Assembly: GCA_007122565.1 (NCBI GenBank)
Contig: SKTJ01000268.1
Span: 1 to 11,459 of the forward strand
From: Syntrophomonadaceae bacterium
Lineage (GTDB): Bacteria > Bacillota > Dethiobacteria > DTU022 > UBA8154
Direction of reading: 5' to 3'
DNA length: 11,459 nt
The notes under the pieces are model-generated. The model did not search any database. It was not told the origin of the DNA and saw only the letters and a list, made by a program, of their open reading frames with translations. The position numbers and the translations under genes were made by a program. This document shows, one piece after another, positions 5,409-11,459 of this stretch. Within the stretch, counting starts at the first letter, position 1. The number at the start of each line of letters is the position of its first letter.

Positions 5409-8312
5409 ATGCTTAAGTACATAAGAATCAAGCCGCTCACCGCTATGCTCCTGATCGTAATGCTCCTAATAATGTCCTGGGGTACACATCCCCTCGCCTT
5501 TGACGGAGGCGGGGAAGCTTATGTCGACCCGGAAATCCTTATGTACCTGGAAGTGGAAGAGTACGTACCTATCATTGCTTTTTTTGCCGATCCACTAAAC
5601 CCAGAGGTACCAGGCCACCGGGACGATGCAGGGAAGGGATCGGCTGCATCTGTGGTAAACTCGCTGCAGGAACGAACCCACGCAAGCGCGGCGGGTGCAA
5701 AAAACATCCTCAATGATGAGATTGAATTGGGCAACATTAAAGAATACCGTTCCCTCTGGATCGTCAATGCCTTTGCCGCCCAAATTAACAAAGCAGGCCT
5801 GCAGCGCCTGGCCGGACTGCCACAGATAGAGAAAATCCGTTTGGATCGTCCCCTTCCCCTCTTCCCGGGGGCTGTTACTCTGGCGGGTGTTCGGGAGCCT
5901 GCTGTGGCAGAGACAACAGAAGCTCCCGAGACGGGAACCTCTCCCTGGAACCTGGAATTGATTAACGCCCCTGCTGTCTGGCAGGAGGGAATTACGGGAA
6001 AAGATATAGTCGTTGCCATCATGGATACGGGGGTTGATCCCCATCATCCTGCGCTGCAGGAAAAATATCGCGGCCATCTTCCCGGTCACAGCGATAGGAC
6101 AAGCTGGTTCGACGTAACAGATCCAACCCCTGGTATTGCACCGGAAGGACCGCGCGACCCGTACGGTCACGGCACCCACGTGGCCGGCATTATTCTGGGC
6201 GGCAGCCCGCAGGAACCCCTGGGGGTAGCTCCCGGAGCTCACTGGATCGGAGTGAATATCTTCGAAGATGGTACCACCTGGGACTCTCATATCACCCAGG
6301 CGTTCCAGTGGCTGTTGGCTCCCAACGGCGATCCTGCTAATGCTCCCCATATAGTAAATGCTTCCTGGGCTTCCCGCCCTGAATACGTGAGCGATTACCT
6401 GCAGTGGGAAATCCTGCATAAGCTGGAGCAGGCAGGCATTTTTGTTGTCTTCGCGGCAGGGAATAACGGTTATGAGGGTCCGGGAAGCCCTGCCAGTTAT
6501 CCCCATGCTTTCAGTGCAGGCGCCCTGAAAAAAGAGGGAGATACAGTCCATATCGCCCCCTTCAGCAGCCGTGGACCTGTCAATTGGCAGGGTATGGATT
6601 ATATCAAACCGGAGATTACTGCACCCGGGATGAATATCCGTTCCGCCTGGCTAAACGAAGGATATGCTGTTTTAGACGGGACATCCACTGCCGCCGCCCA
6701 TGTATCCGGCAGTGCTGCCTTGCTGCTGGAGTCCCGCCCTGATATCACACCGGCTGAAATTGGCTACAGTTTTAAGCAAACAGCGAGCTGGGATAATGCT
6801 TGGAGCACCCTGGGAGAGAGACCTAACGGCACGTACGGCTATGGGTTGCTGGACGCTGCCGCCGCCATACGTTTTAAGACTCTTGCCGCGCCGGAGCTGC
6901 TTTTTTATGATAATGCCGACGAGGGGATTATGAACTGGAGCACATCCCCCCGTAATCCCTGGAAAATCACGCGGGAAAAAGTATATGACGGGGAATTTGC
7001 ATTCGCCGATTCTCCCTGGGACCTGTATCCGGACAACACCTCATCATGGCTGGCATTAAGCGAGCCCATCTCCCTGGGCGGTTATTACGACCCTGTGCTC
7101 AGCTTCAAGAATTACTACGACCTGCCCCGGGGAGAAAAACGGGAAGACGATCATGCTACTGTGGAGATCTCCACAGACGGCAGGAACTGGGTACGTCTCT
7201 ACCGTTTTTCCGGAAATAGCGAAGGATACGTGGAGAGCATCCTCCCCCTTAAGCTGCCCGCTGAAGCCGATCAACTTTTTCTCCGCTTTAGTCTGCAAAG
7301 TAACGGTAACGGCCCGGGTGTGGGGTGGTATATTGATGAAATTACAATCACAGCCCGGCCCCGTCCCCTTACGGAGCTGGAAGAGTTAATTCTAATACCG
7401 GAAAGAAACATATTAGGAGTCAGAGAAGATACCACAGTGAAGGCCGAAGCTTATTTTAGTGAGACACACTCCCGCCCCCTGGATCCCACCCTGCTGGATT
7501 GGCATTCTTCCAATACGGCAGTAGCGCAGGTGGAAAACGGAACGGTTACAGCTATCGCAGCAGGAGAGACAGAGATCAGCGGGCAATTTGCCGGCCGCAC
7601 AGCACAGTTCCGCCTGGAAATTCTGGAAGTGCCGGACCCTGTGGCCGTCCCACCTCCCGGCACTTATATAAACGAGACCACCGTGAAGCTGGAAGGAGAA
7701 CCGGGCACAAAGATCTTTTATACCCTGGATGGCAGCGAGCCGGATCAGGAAAGCACCCTTTATAAGGAACCACTGGAGATTACGGAAACAACCGTGCTTA
7801 AAGCCCGCACTTATTTGGATGGCATTCCCGGGGATACGGCAACCTTCCCTTATACCATTGCGGAGGGAAGCACCGTGAGCGGTTCGCTACAATTGGAGCA
7901 ACGTTCATTCACAACTGAAGATATGGAAGCATATATTGTCTGCCGCACGGAAGGAAACCGATATAATATTACCTTAATGGACAAAGAAGGATTATTTAGG
8001 GTGGAATTGCCCCTGGGCCGTTATCAACTGGTTGCAAAGCGGCCTCAGTATCTTGCCACGGTTACCTCCTTTGAGTTGACCGAACAAGTTCCCTTTACCC
8101 TTCCTCCAGTGCTCCTTTATATCGGGGATATCAATAACGACAACCGCATTGATTTGACCGATCTGGCTCTTTTGTCCCTCGCCTACGGCACCACCGCGGG
8201 AGATGAACACTGGGATCCCCGGGCCGACTTGAACAGTAACAACCGGGTGGATAATACGGACCTTACCATCCTCACCCGGAACTACGGCAAAAGCACACCA
8301 AACATTCCGTAA
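5409..8312 (+). CDS. Secreted subtilisin-family (S8) serine protease with C-terminal dockerin
   Basis: A 967-residue exported protease. A signal peptide (basic MLKYIRIKPL, hydrophobic 11-23, likely cleavage near 30-36) is followed by an inhibitor-like propeptide (about 50-150). The S8 domain (about 178-490) has catalytic Asp206 (MDTGVD), His254 (GHGTHVAG), oxyanion Asn352 (AAGNN) and Ser426 (DGTSTAAAHVSG, with Ala where most subtilases have Pro). Next come an immune-inhibitor-A/MAM-like beta domain (about 498-650), a BIG2 Ig-like domain (about 655-740), a chitobiase/hexosaminidase C-terminal-type domain with FYTLDGSEP (about 742-818), and a carboxypeptidase-regulatory-like segment (about 822-895). 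A type I dockerin (905-960) has two calcium loops: D907/N909/D911/D915/D918 and D940/N942/N944/D948/D951. It probably acts outside the cell, perhaps docked on a cohesin protein. The ribosome binding site is weak (AGG 7 nt before the ATG). It stands alone as a transcription unit. Confidence 0.93.
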   Translation: MLKYIRIKPLTAMLLIVMLLIMSWGTHPLAFDGGGEAYVDPEILMYLEVEEYVPIIAFFADPLNPEVPGHRDDAGKGSAASVVNSLQERTHASAAGAKNILNDEIELGNIKEYRSLWIVNAFAAQINKAGLQRLAGLPQIEKIRLDRPLPLFPGAVTLAGVREPAVAETTEAPETGTSPWNLELINAPAVWQEGITGKDIVVAIMDTGVDPHHPALQEKYRGHLPGHSDRTSWFDVTDPTPGIAPEGPRDPYGHGTHVAGIILGGSPQEPLGVAPGAHWIGVNIFEDGTTWDSHITQAFQWLLAPNGDPANAPHIVNASWASRPEYVSDYLQWEILHKLEQAGIFVVFAAGNNGYEGPGSPASYPHAFSAGALKKEGDTVHIAPFSSRGPVNWQGMDYIKPEITAPGMNIRSAWLNEGYAVLDGTSTAAAHVSGSAALLLESRPDITPAEIGYSFKQTASWDNAWSTLGERPNGTYGYGLLDAAAAIRFKTLAAPELLFYDNADEGIMNWSTSPRNPWKITREKVYDGEFAFADSPWDLYPDNTSSWLALSEPISLGGYYDPVLSFKNYYDLPRGEKREDDHATVEISTDGRNWVRLYRFSGNSEGYVESILPLKLPAEADQLFLRFSLQSNGNGPGVGWYIDEITITARPRPLTELEELILIPERNILGVREDTTVKAEAYFSETHSRPLDPTLLDWHSSNTAVAQVENGTVTAIAAGETEISGQFAGRTAQFRLEILEVPDPVAVPPPGTYINETTVKLEGEPGTKIFYTLDGSEPDQESTLYKEPLEITETTVLKARTYLDGIPGDTATFPYTIAEGSTVSGSLQLEQRSFTTEDMEAYIVCRTEGNRYNITLMDKEGLFRVELPLGRYQLVAKRPQYLATVTSFELTEQVPFTLPPVLLYIGDINNDNRIDLTDLALLSLAYGTTAGDEHWDPRADLNSNNRVDNTDLTILTRNYGKSTPNIP

Positions 8313-8327
8313 AAAGATAGTCAAAAG

Positions 8328-8376
8328 TAGATAGTAGATAGCTGGTAGCTGGTAGCTGGTAGAAGGTAGAAGGTAG
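8328..8376 (+). repeat. Short tandem array of seven heptamers
   Basis: Seven consecutive 7-mers, each ending in TAG: TAGATAG twice, CTGGTAG three times and AAGGTAG twice. It begins 15 bp after the protease stop codon. Because the unit is 7 bp and not a multiple of three it is unlikely to be coding. Similar low-complexity tracts lie beside the other repeat copies. Confidence 0.85.
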
Positions 8377-8476
8377 GAAAAGCAAGCGACTTTAAATATC
8401 ACTAACTGCGTGCCAGTTTTGCGCAGGACTTAAGAGTTTAGGTCTAAAATGACATGCTAAAAAGTGAATCAGTAGC

Positions 8477-8510
8477 GGGCAGCTTCCCACAGTTGTCCGT
8501 TATCTTTTTT
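8477..8510 (+). terminator. Candidate terminator of the protease gene, diverged repeat hairpin
   Basis: GGGCAGCT (8477-8484), loop TCCCAC and AGTTGTCC (8491-8498) pair along 8 positions using two G-U pairs, and a T-rich tract (GTTATCTTTTTT) follows to 8510. The sequence is clearly related to the GGGCGGCT-TCCCAC-AGCCGCCC hairpin inside the dispersed repeat, so it may be a decayed copy serving as a terminator. It is 165 nt from the stop codon, which lowers confidence. Confidence 0.4.
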
Positions 8511-8603
8511 CGTTGTCTGTCCGGCACACTAAGATCCGACTTCATAACACACGCGCAACCCTGCTCCCCTTTGGACAGAGTCTTCCGCCCCTTGTGATTT
8601 TTC

Positions 8604-8722
8604 TTCGCCTTTCTTGCTTCTTGTTTCTCGAACATAGGGGCGGCTGCCCACAGCCGCCCGTGAATGAGGATTATGTTGTGGAAAACAAAAAATGCGACAG
8701 AGAGAACCGTCCCCTGTCGCAT
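8604..8722 (+). repeat. Dispersed intergenic repeat, copy B
   Basis: Second copy of the ~120-bp core, same orientation as copy A and nearly identical to it. It has TTCGCCTTTCTTGCTTC, the GGGCGGCT/AGCCGCCC hairpin at about 8639-8660, a GTGGAAAACAAAAAATGCG linker and the terminal hairpin with TGCGACAG/CTGTCGCA arms (8693-8721). The extension shared by A and C is mostly absent; only a short GGACAGAGTCTTCCGCCCC stretch remains before the core. Confidence 0.8.
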
Positions 8723-8926
8723 CCGTGGCAGGGATTTTTCCTTTCGTCTTTCTTGCTCCTTGAAATCCCTTGCCAGTGGCGGGGAAAACGTATAAAATTA
8801 TGACAGACACCGATTTATTTACTCGTTACCACCCATGGGAAAGTCTGAAAGTCACCCTGTTTGCATAACGTTTTTTGATCATTGACTTTCGACTTTGGAC
8901 TATATTTTTCAAACGGGAGGCATGCC

Positions 8927-9958
8927 ATGCCGGCCAATCTGACACCACAATATCATGCTGCAGAGGATGCTTTTCGCAGGGCCGTTACGGTTGAAGAAAA
9001 AATTGAAGCCCTGCAGGAAATGCTGGCCGTTATTCCCAAGCATAAGGGAACGGACAGGTTGCAGGGCGACATCAAGAAGCGGCTTGCCAAGCTAAAAGAA
9101 GAAGGGCAGCGGAAAAGCAAGTCCGGTGGTTACAACCCTTTTCATGTAGAGAAACAGGGCGCCGGCCAGGTGGTCCTGGTGGGCTATCCGAACACAGGGA
9201 AATCATCCCTGGTAGCCGCCCTCACCCGGGCAAAATTAAAAATTGCTGATTACCCCTTTACTACGGCAATCCCCGCTGCAGGAATGATGCCCTACGAAGA
9301 CATTCTTATTCAATTAGTGGACACCCCACCCCTCACAGCCGAGGGTATGCCCGCGGGATTACTTAATACGCTGCGTGGCGGTGATCTTTTATTGCTGATT
9401 ATAGATGCAGCCAGCCCCGATTGCCTGGAACAGCTTGAAGAGATGCTATCCCTTTTGCGGGAGAAAAAAGTGATCCGGGAGCAAAACACCGGCTTGAAAG
9501 AGATGGGAGCTTCGGAGAAACAAGAGATGAAAACGGAACCGGAAGTGGAAGACGAATACGGCAGAAGGTTTCTCCCTTATCTGGTAGCAGCGACCAAAAT
9601 GGACCACGCTGAAAGTTTGGAAAACATGAAGATCCTCAGGGAACTGATGCCCAACCTCACATTAAACACAGTTTCCACAGAAGAAAGGGAACTGCTGGAT
9701 TCTCTCAGGGAAGCAACCTTCCATGCGCTGCAGATTATCCGTATCTTCACAAAGGCGCCGGGAAAGCCTGCGGATATGGAAACACCCTTTGTTTTGAAAA
9801 AGGGAGGGACCATCCTTGACTTGGCCTTCAGCATCCACCGTGACTTTCCCAATCGTCTCAAAAATGCCCGTGTTTGGGGTTCATCCCGCTTCGACGGGCA
9901 GACCGTATCGCGCGACTACGTCCTGGAGGACAGGGACATTGTGGAATTGAACGTCTAA
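8927..9958 (+). CDS. TGS-domain GTPase of the Obg/DRG type
   Basis: A 343-residue cytoplasmic GTPase. I chose the ATG at 8927 because GGGAGG lies 6 nt before it; the frame stays open upstream to a TTG but without support. An N-terminal helical region (1-75) precedes the G domain: P-loop GYPNTGKS (86-93), switch-I threonines in DYPFTT (108-113), G3 VDTPPL (131-136), and G4 TKMD (223-226). A charged insert at about 183-212 separates G3 and G4. The C-terminal TGS domain (about 285-343; ILDLAFSIHRDFP, YVLEDRDIVELNV) is typical of DRG, YchF and RelA-type proteins and often contacts RNA. G3 has Pro where the canonical DxxG has Gly, so hydrolysis may use a variant geometry. Closest in layout to DRG-like GTPases; a ribosome-associated role is inferred from the family. 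It seems to be a single-gene unit. Confidence 0.9.
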   Translation: MPANLTPQYHAAEDAFRRAVTVEEKIEALQEMLAVIPKHKGTDRLQGDIKKRLAKLKEEGQRKSKSGGYNPFHVEKQGAGQVVLVGYPNTGKSSLVAALTRAKLKIADYPFTTAIPAAGMMPYEDILIQLVDTPPLTAEGMPAGLLNTLRGGDLLLLIIDAASPDCLEQLEEMLSLLREKKVIREQNTGLKEMGASEKQEMKTEPEVEDEYGRRFLPYLVAATKMDHAESLENMKILRELMPNLTLNTVSTEERELLDSLREATFHALQIIRIFTKAPGKPADMETPFVLKKGGTILDLAFSIHRDFPNRLKNARVWGSSRFDGQTVSRDYVLEDRDIVELNV

Positions 9959-9986
9959 GTTTAATTTAATATAATACATTTAATAA

Positions 9987-10022
9987 GTCACGGGCGGTTT
10001 GAACTCCCCCACGGCTTTTTTT
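9987..10022 (+). terminator. Weak candidate terminator after the GTPase gene
   Basis: GTC..GGG at the 5' side and CCC..GGC at the 3' side can pair with an internal mismatch, and seven Ts follow (10016-10022). The location, about 30-60 nt after the stop codon, fits a terminator, but the stem is imperfect. Confidence 0.35.
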
Positions 10023-10094
10023 ATTCCATAAAAAAATGTAACAACTCATGTGGGCGGGTCGGCAAAGGCAAACACTGTATCATTAACTTGAGAC

Positions 10095-10125
10095 CGGGGT
10101 TTTCGAACAGGTATCCTGCACCCCG
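10095..10125 (+). other. Structured element in the leader region of the ferredoxin-like gene
   Basis: CGGGGT (10095-10100) can pair with ACCCCG (10120-10125), enclosing TTTCGAA and a small inner hairpin CAGG-TAT-CCTG (10108-10118). The nested arrangement lies about 155 bp upstream of the next gene in a gene-free 322-bp gap (9959-10280). I do not recognise it as a known riboswitch and it is not a tRNA. It might be a leader RNA or a protein-binding site. Confidence 0.35.
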
Positions 10126-10240
10126 CTGCAAATTTTACCTGAGTAATTACAAAAAAATTTTTCTTACAGGAAGGAAATTTTTATAGGGATGTAGAATAAG
10201 ATAAAAGAGATGATTTTAATCCACATTAAAAAAGAACACT

Positions 10241-10272
10241 TCCCCCCTTGGGGTGAAATTGTTCGAAGGGAG
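10241..10272 (+). promoter_or_regulatory. Possible ribosome-binding-site-masking leader hairpin
   Basis: A C-run followed by TT (10242-10249) can pair either with GGGG right after it (10250-10253) or with AAGGG (10266-10270), which is part of the Shine-Dalgarno sequence of the gene starting at 10281. The two pairings exclude each other. Regulation is inferred from sequence complementarity alone. Confidence 0.3.
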
Positions 10273-10280
10273 AGTAAGCA

Positions 10281-11021
10281 ATGAAAAGAAATATTGTGGT
10301 CATTGACGAAGAAAAATGCAACGGCTGCGGTGAGTGCGCCCCTGCATGTCACGAGGGAGCCATCCAGATCATTGATGGCAAAGCCCGCTTGATCGCTGAT
10401 AAACTATGTGATGGGTTGGGCGACTGTCTTGGAGAATGTCCCGAAGGGGCGATTACGATTGAGGTGCGGGAAACAGACCCATACGATGAGGAAGCAGTAC
10501 AAAAACACCTGGCGAATATTAAAGGTGAAGTAACACCTTGCTCTGCAGACTCAATGGAGGATAACCTGCCCTGTGGTTGCCCTTCTTCCCAGGTAAAATC
10601 AATTACATTAAACGAGACAGCAGACTCAGCAGATTCAGATACGGCGTCTCCCAATTGTTTGGGCCACTGGCCGGTGCAACTGACCCTGGTACCGCCCCAG
10701 GCAAAGTTTCTGCAGGGTGCAGACCTGTTGATTACCGCCCACTGTGTCCCTTTCGCATTTGGTGACTTCCACCGCTCTTTACTCAAAGGAAAGGCTGTGG
10801 TGATAGCCTGCCCCAAACTTGACGACGTGCAGGCACACCTGGAAAAATTGGCTGAGATCTTTAAAACAGCTGATATCAGAAGTGCAAACGTTGTTTATAT
10901 GGAAGTACCCTGCTGCTCCGCTTTAAAGCGTGTTGTGGAAATGGCAATTGACTATTCCGGGAAGAAAATCCCGCTGCAAGAGACGGTAATCAGCACCTCT
11001 GGTGAAATTATTAGTAAGTAA
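10281..11021 (+). CDS. Ferredoxin-domain protein with Cys-rich C-terminal domain
   Basis: A 246-residue cytoplasmic Fe-S protein found widely in anaerobes and usually annotated only as a 4Fe-4S binding protein. The ATG at 10281 has an AAGGGAGAG ribosome binding site. The N-terminal ferredoxin domain (residues 1-62) has a full [4Fe-4S] motif, C13-x2-C16-x2-C19-x3-C23, and a second, atypical site C43-x5-C49-x3-C53 with only three cysteines. A variable linker (about 63-128) contains C87, C98-x-C100 and C126. The C-terminal domain (about 130-246) starts WPVQLTLVPPQA and has conserved AHCVPFAFGDFH (C155), IACPKLDD (C177) and VPCCSAL (C211, C212), probably a further metal or cluster site. The reaction is unknown; an electron-transfer or redox-sensing role is inferred. 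No partner gene is adjacent in the window. Confidence 0.87.
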   Translation: MKRNIVVIDEEKCNGCGECAPACHEGAIQIIDGKARLIADKLCDGLGDCLGECPEGAITIEVRETDPYDEEAVQKHLANIKGEVTPCSADSMEDNLPCGCPSSQVKSITLNETADSADSDTASPNCLGHWPVQLTLVPPQAKFLQGADLLITAHCVPFAFGDFHRSLLKGKAVVIACPKLDDVQAHLEKLAEIFKTADIRSANVVYMEVPCCSALKRVVEMAIDYSGKKIPLQETVISTSGEIISK

Positions 11022-11144
11022 CTGTTTTGAAAATGGGGAAAATAGTTGGAAGGTTGGAAGGTTGGAAAGGAAAAGATTAAACCGGGAAAAGCCGAATATC
11101 CAGCCATTTTTATTCTGAAGGTGCGCTACCGCAGGCGGCATAAG
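11022..11144. repeat. GTTGGAAG tandem repeats and module shared with copy A flank
   Basis: Three tandem 8-mers (GTTGGAAG, GTTGGAAG, GTTGGAAA) lie at 11045-11068, followed by an AAACCGGGAAAAGCC to ATCCAGCCA block (about 11080-11105). The whole block resembles 4963-5013, which precedes copy A in the same orientation. No terminator for the preceding gene is visible here. Confidence 0.6.
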
Positions 11145-11374
11145 TGCGACAGGGGACGGTTCTCTCTGTCGCATTTTTTGTTTTCCACAACATAATCCTC
11201 ATTCACGGGCGGCTGGGGTTGCCGCCCCTACGTTCGAGAAACAAGAAGCAAGAAAGGCGAAAGAAAAATCACAGACACCCGTAGGGGAAGACGACCCTGT
11301 CCGCCCGCGAATATCCTCGCCATGTGTTTTCATCTTTCTGATGGCGAAGCGGAGCTTCATGATTGTCTACTCAG
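11145..11374 (-). repeat. Dispersed intergenic repeat, copy C (inverted)
   Basis: Third copy, on the opposite strand to A and B. It begins with the TGCGACAG/CTGTCGCA hairpin (11145-11173), followed by the GGGCGGC/GCCGCCC hairpin (11207-11227), whose loop differs from A and B while the stem is kept. The core ends near 11263. The extension shared with copy A continues to about 11374, including a decayed version of the GGGCGGAC hairpin and the GATGAAAACAC..TGGCGAGGAT segment. The open frame on the minus strand across the beginning of this copy is repeat-derived. Confidence 0.78.
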
Positions 11375-11459
11375 CTGCAAGAAACCAAACTCATCCTGGG
11401 TTGCAGGGTTGCCTGTGAGTAACCGTTCAGGCTCGGTCAAAAGGCTTTGCCGGACCGGG
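11375..11459. other. Right-edge intergenic sequence with repeat modules
   Basis: Contains CATCCTGGGTTGCAGGGTTGCC and a GTTCAGGCTCGGTCAAAAGGCTTTGCC segment (split here for reading: GTTCAGGCTCG, then CAAAAGGCTTTGCC). The first part matches about 5019-5029 and the second matches about 4875-4889 near copy A. No gene is seen; the window ends inside this stretch. Confidence 0.5.

Larger units (their letters stand above)
8313..8926. other. Repeat-rich intergenic region between the protease and GTPase genes
   Basis: No gene is supported in these 614 bp. They hold a heptamer array (8328-8376), a diverged hairpin with a T-run (8477-8510), repeat copy B (8604-8722) and an inverted repeat TGGCAGGGATTT (8726-8737) / AAATCCCTTGCCA (8763-8775). 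A second inverted repeat pairs AAAGTC-GAAAGTCA at 8840-8854 with TGACTTTCGACTTT at 8883-8896, just ahead of the GTPase ribosome binding site. Open frames on both strands fall within the repeats. Confidence 0.7.

Noticed and set aside
5595..6551. Long (318-residue) minus-strand open frame inside the protease gene
   Set aside because: It is antisense to the clearly identified S8 catalytic domain; its composition follows from the protease codons and no domain is visible.
8444..8810. Open frames on both strands across repeat copy B (92-96 residues)
   Set aside because: Same repeat-derived translation as in copy A, overlapping one another on both strands without start signals.
10095..10125. Possible tRNA or tRNA-like T-arm (GGGGTTTTCGAAC)
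   Set aside because: The loop is wrong in length, and no acceptor, D-arm or anticodon arm can be formed around it.

Overview
The window looks like a piece of chromosome from a strictly anaerobic, low-to-mid GC Firmicute of the class Clostridia. The evidence is strong AGGAGG-type ribosome binding sites, a sigma-A promoter with near-consensus boxes, an rnfCDGE cluster, a DUF1540 protein, a selenoprotein read through an in-frame UGA, and a two-cluster ferredoxin-like protein. I cannot name the species from sequence alone.

Layout. Positions 1-3640 (minus strand) hold the first four genes of an Rnf complex operon in the order rnfC, rnfD, rnfG, rnfE. The last is cut by the left edge, and rnfA and rnfB would be expected beyond it. 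Together they encode a membrane ferredoxin:NAD+ oxidoreductase that couples electron flow to ion pumping. About 500 bp without a convincing gene follows. Positions 4150-4820 (minus strand) hold a compact transcription unit: a strong promoter, a 90-residue HesB/IscA-like protein with UGA at codon 32 (predicted selenocysteine) and a SECIS-like hairpin after it, a DUF1540 small Cys protein, and an intrinsic terminator. This is the most interesting locus here, because routine gene calling would split or miss the selenoprotein.

Positions 5335-8312 (plus strand) carry an extended -10 promoter and a large secreted subtilisin-family protease with several beta-rich accessory domains and a C-terminal dockerin. 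Positions 8927-9958 (plus) encode a TGS-domain GTPase of the Obg/DRG type. Positions 10281-11021 (plus) encode a protein with an N-terminal ferredoxin domain and a Cys-rich C-terminal domain.

The gaps between these units hold a dispersed repeat family: three copies of a core of about 120 bp (about 5147-5266, 8604-8722 and 11145-11263, the third inverted). Each copy carries strong hairpins, and short tandem heptamer or octamer tracts and other shared modules lie beside them. The repeats contain open frames that are easily mis-called as genes. The Rnf complex and the ferredoxin-like protein both fit ferredoxin-based energy metabolism. The protease points to extracellular protein use, possibly attached to a cohesin-bearing scaffold.
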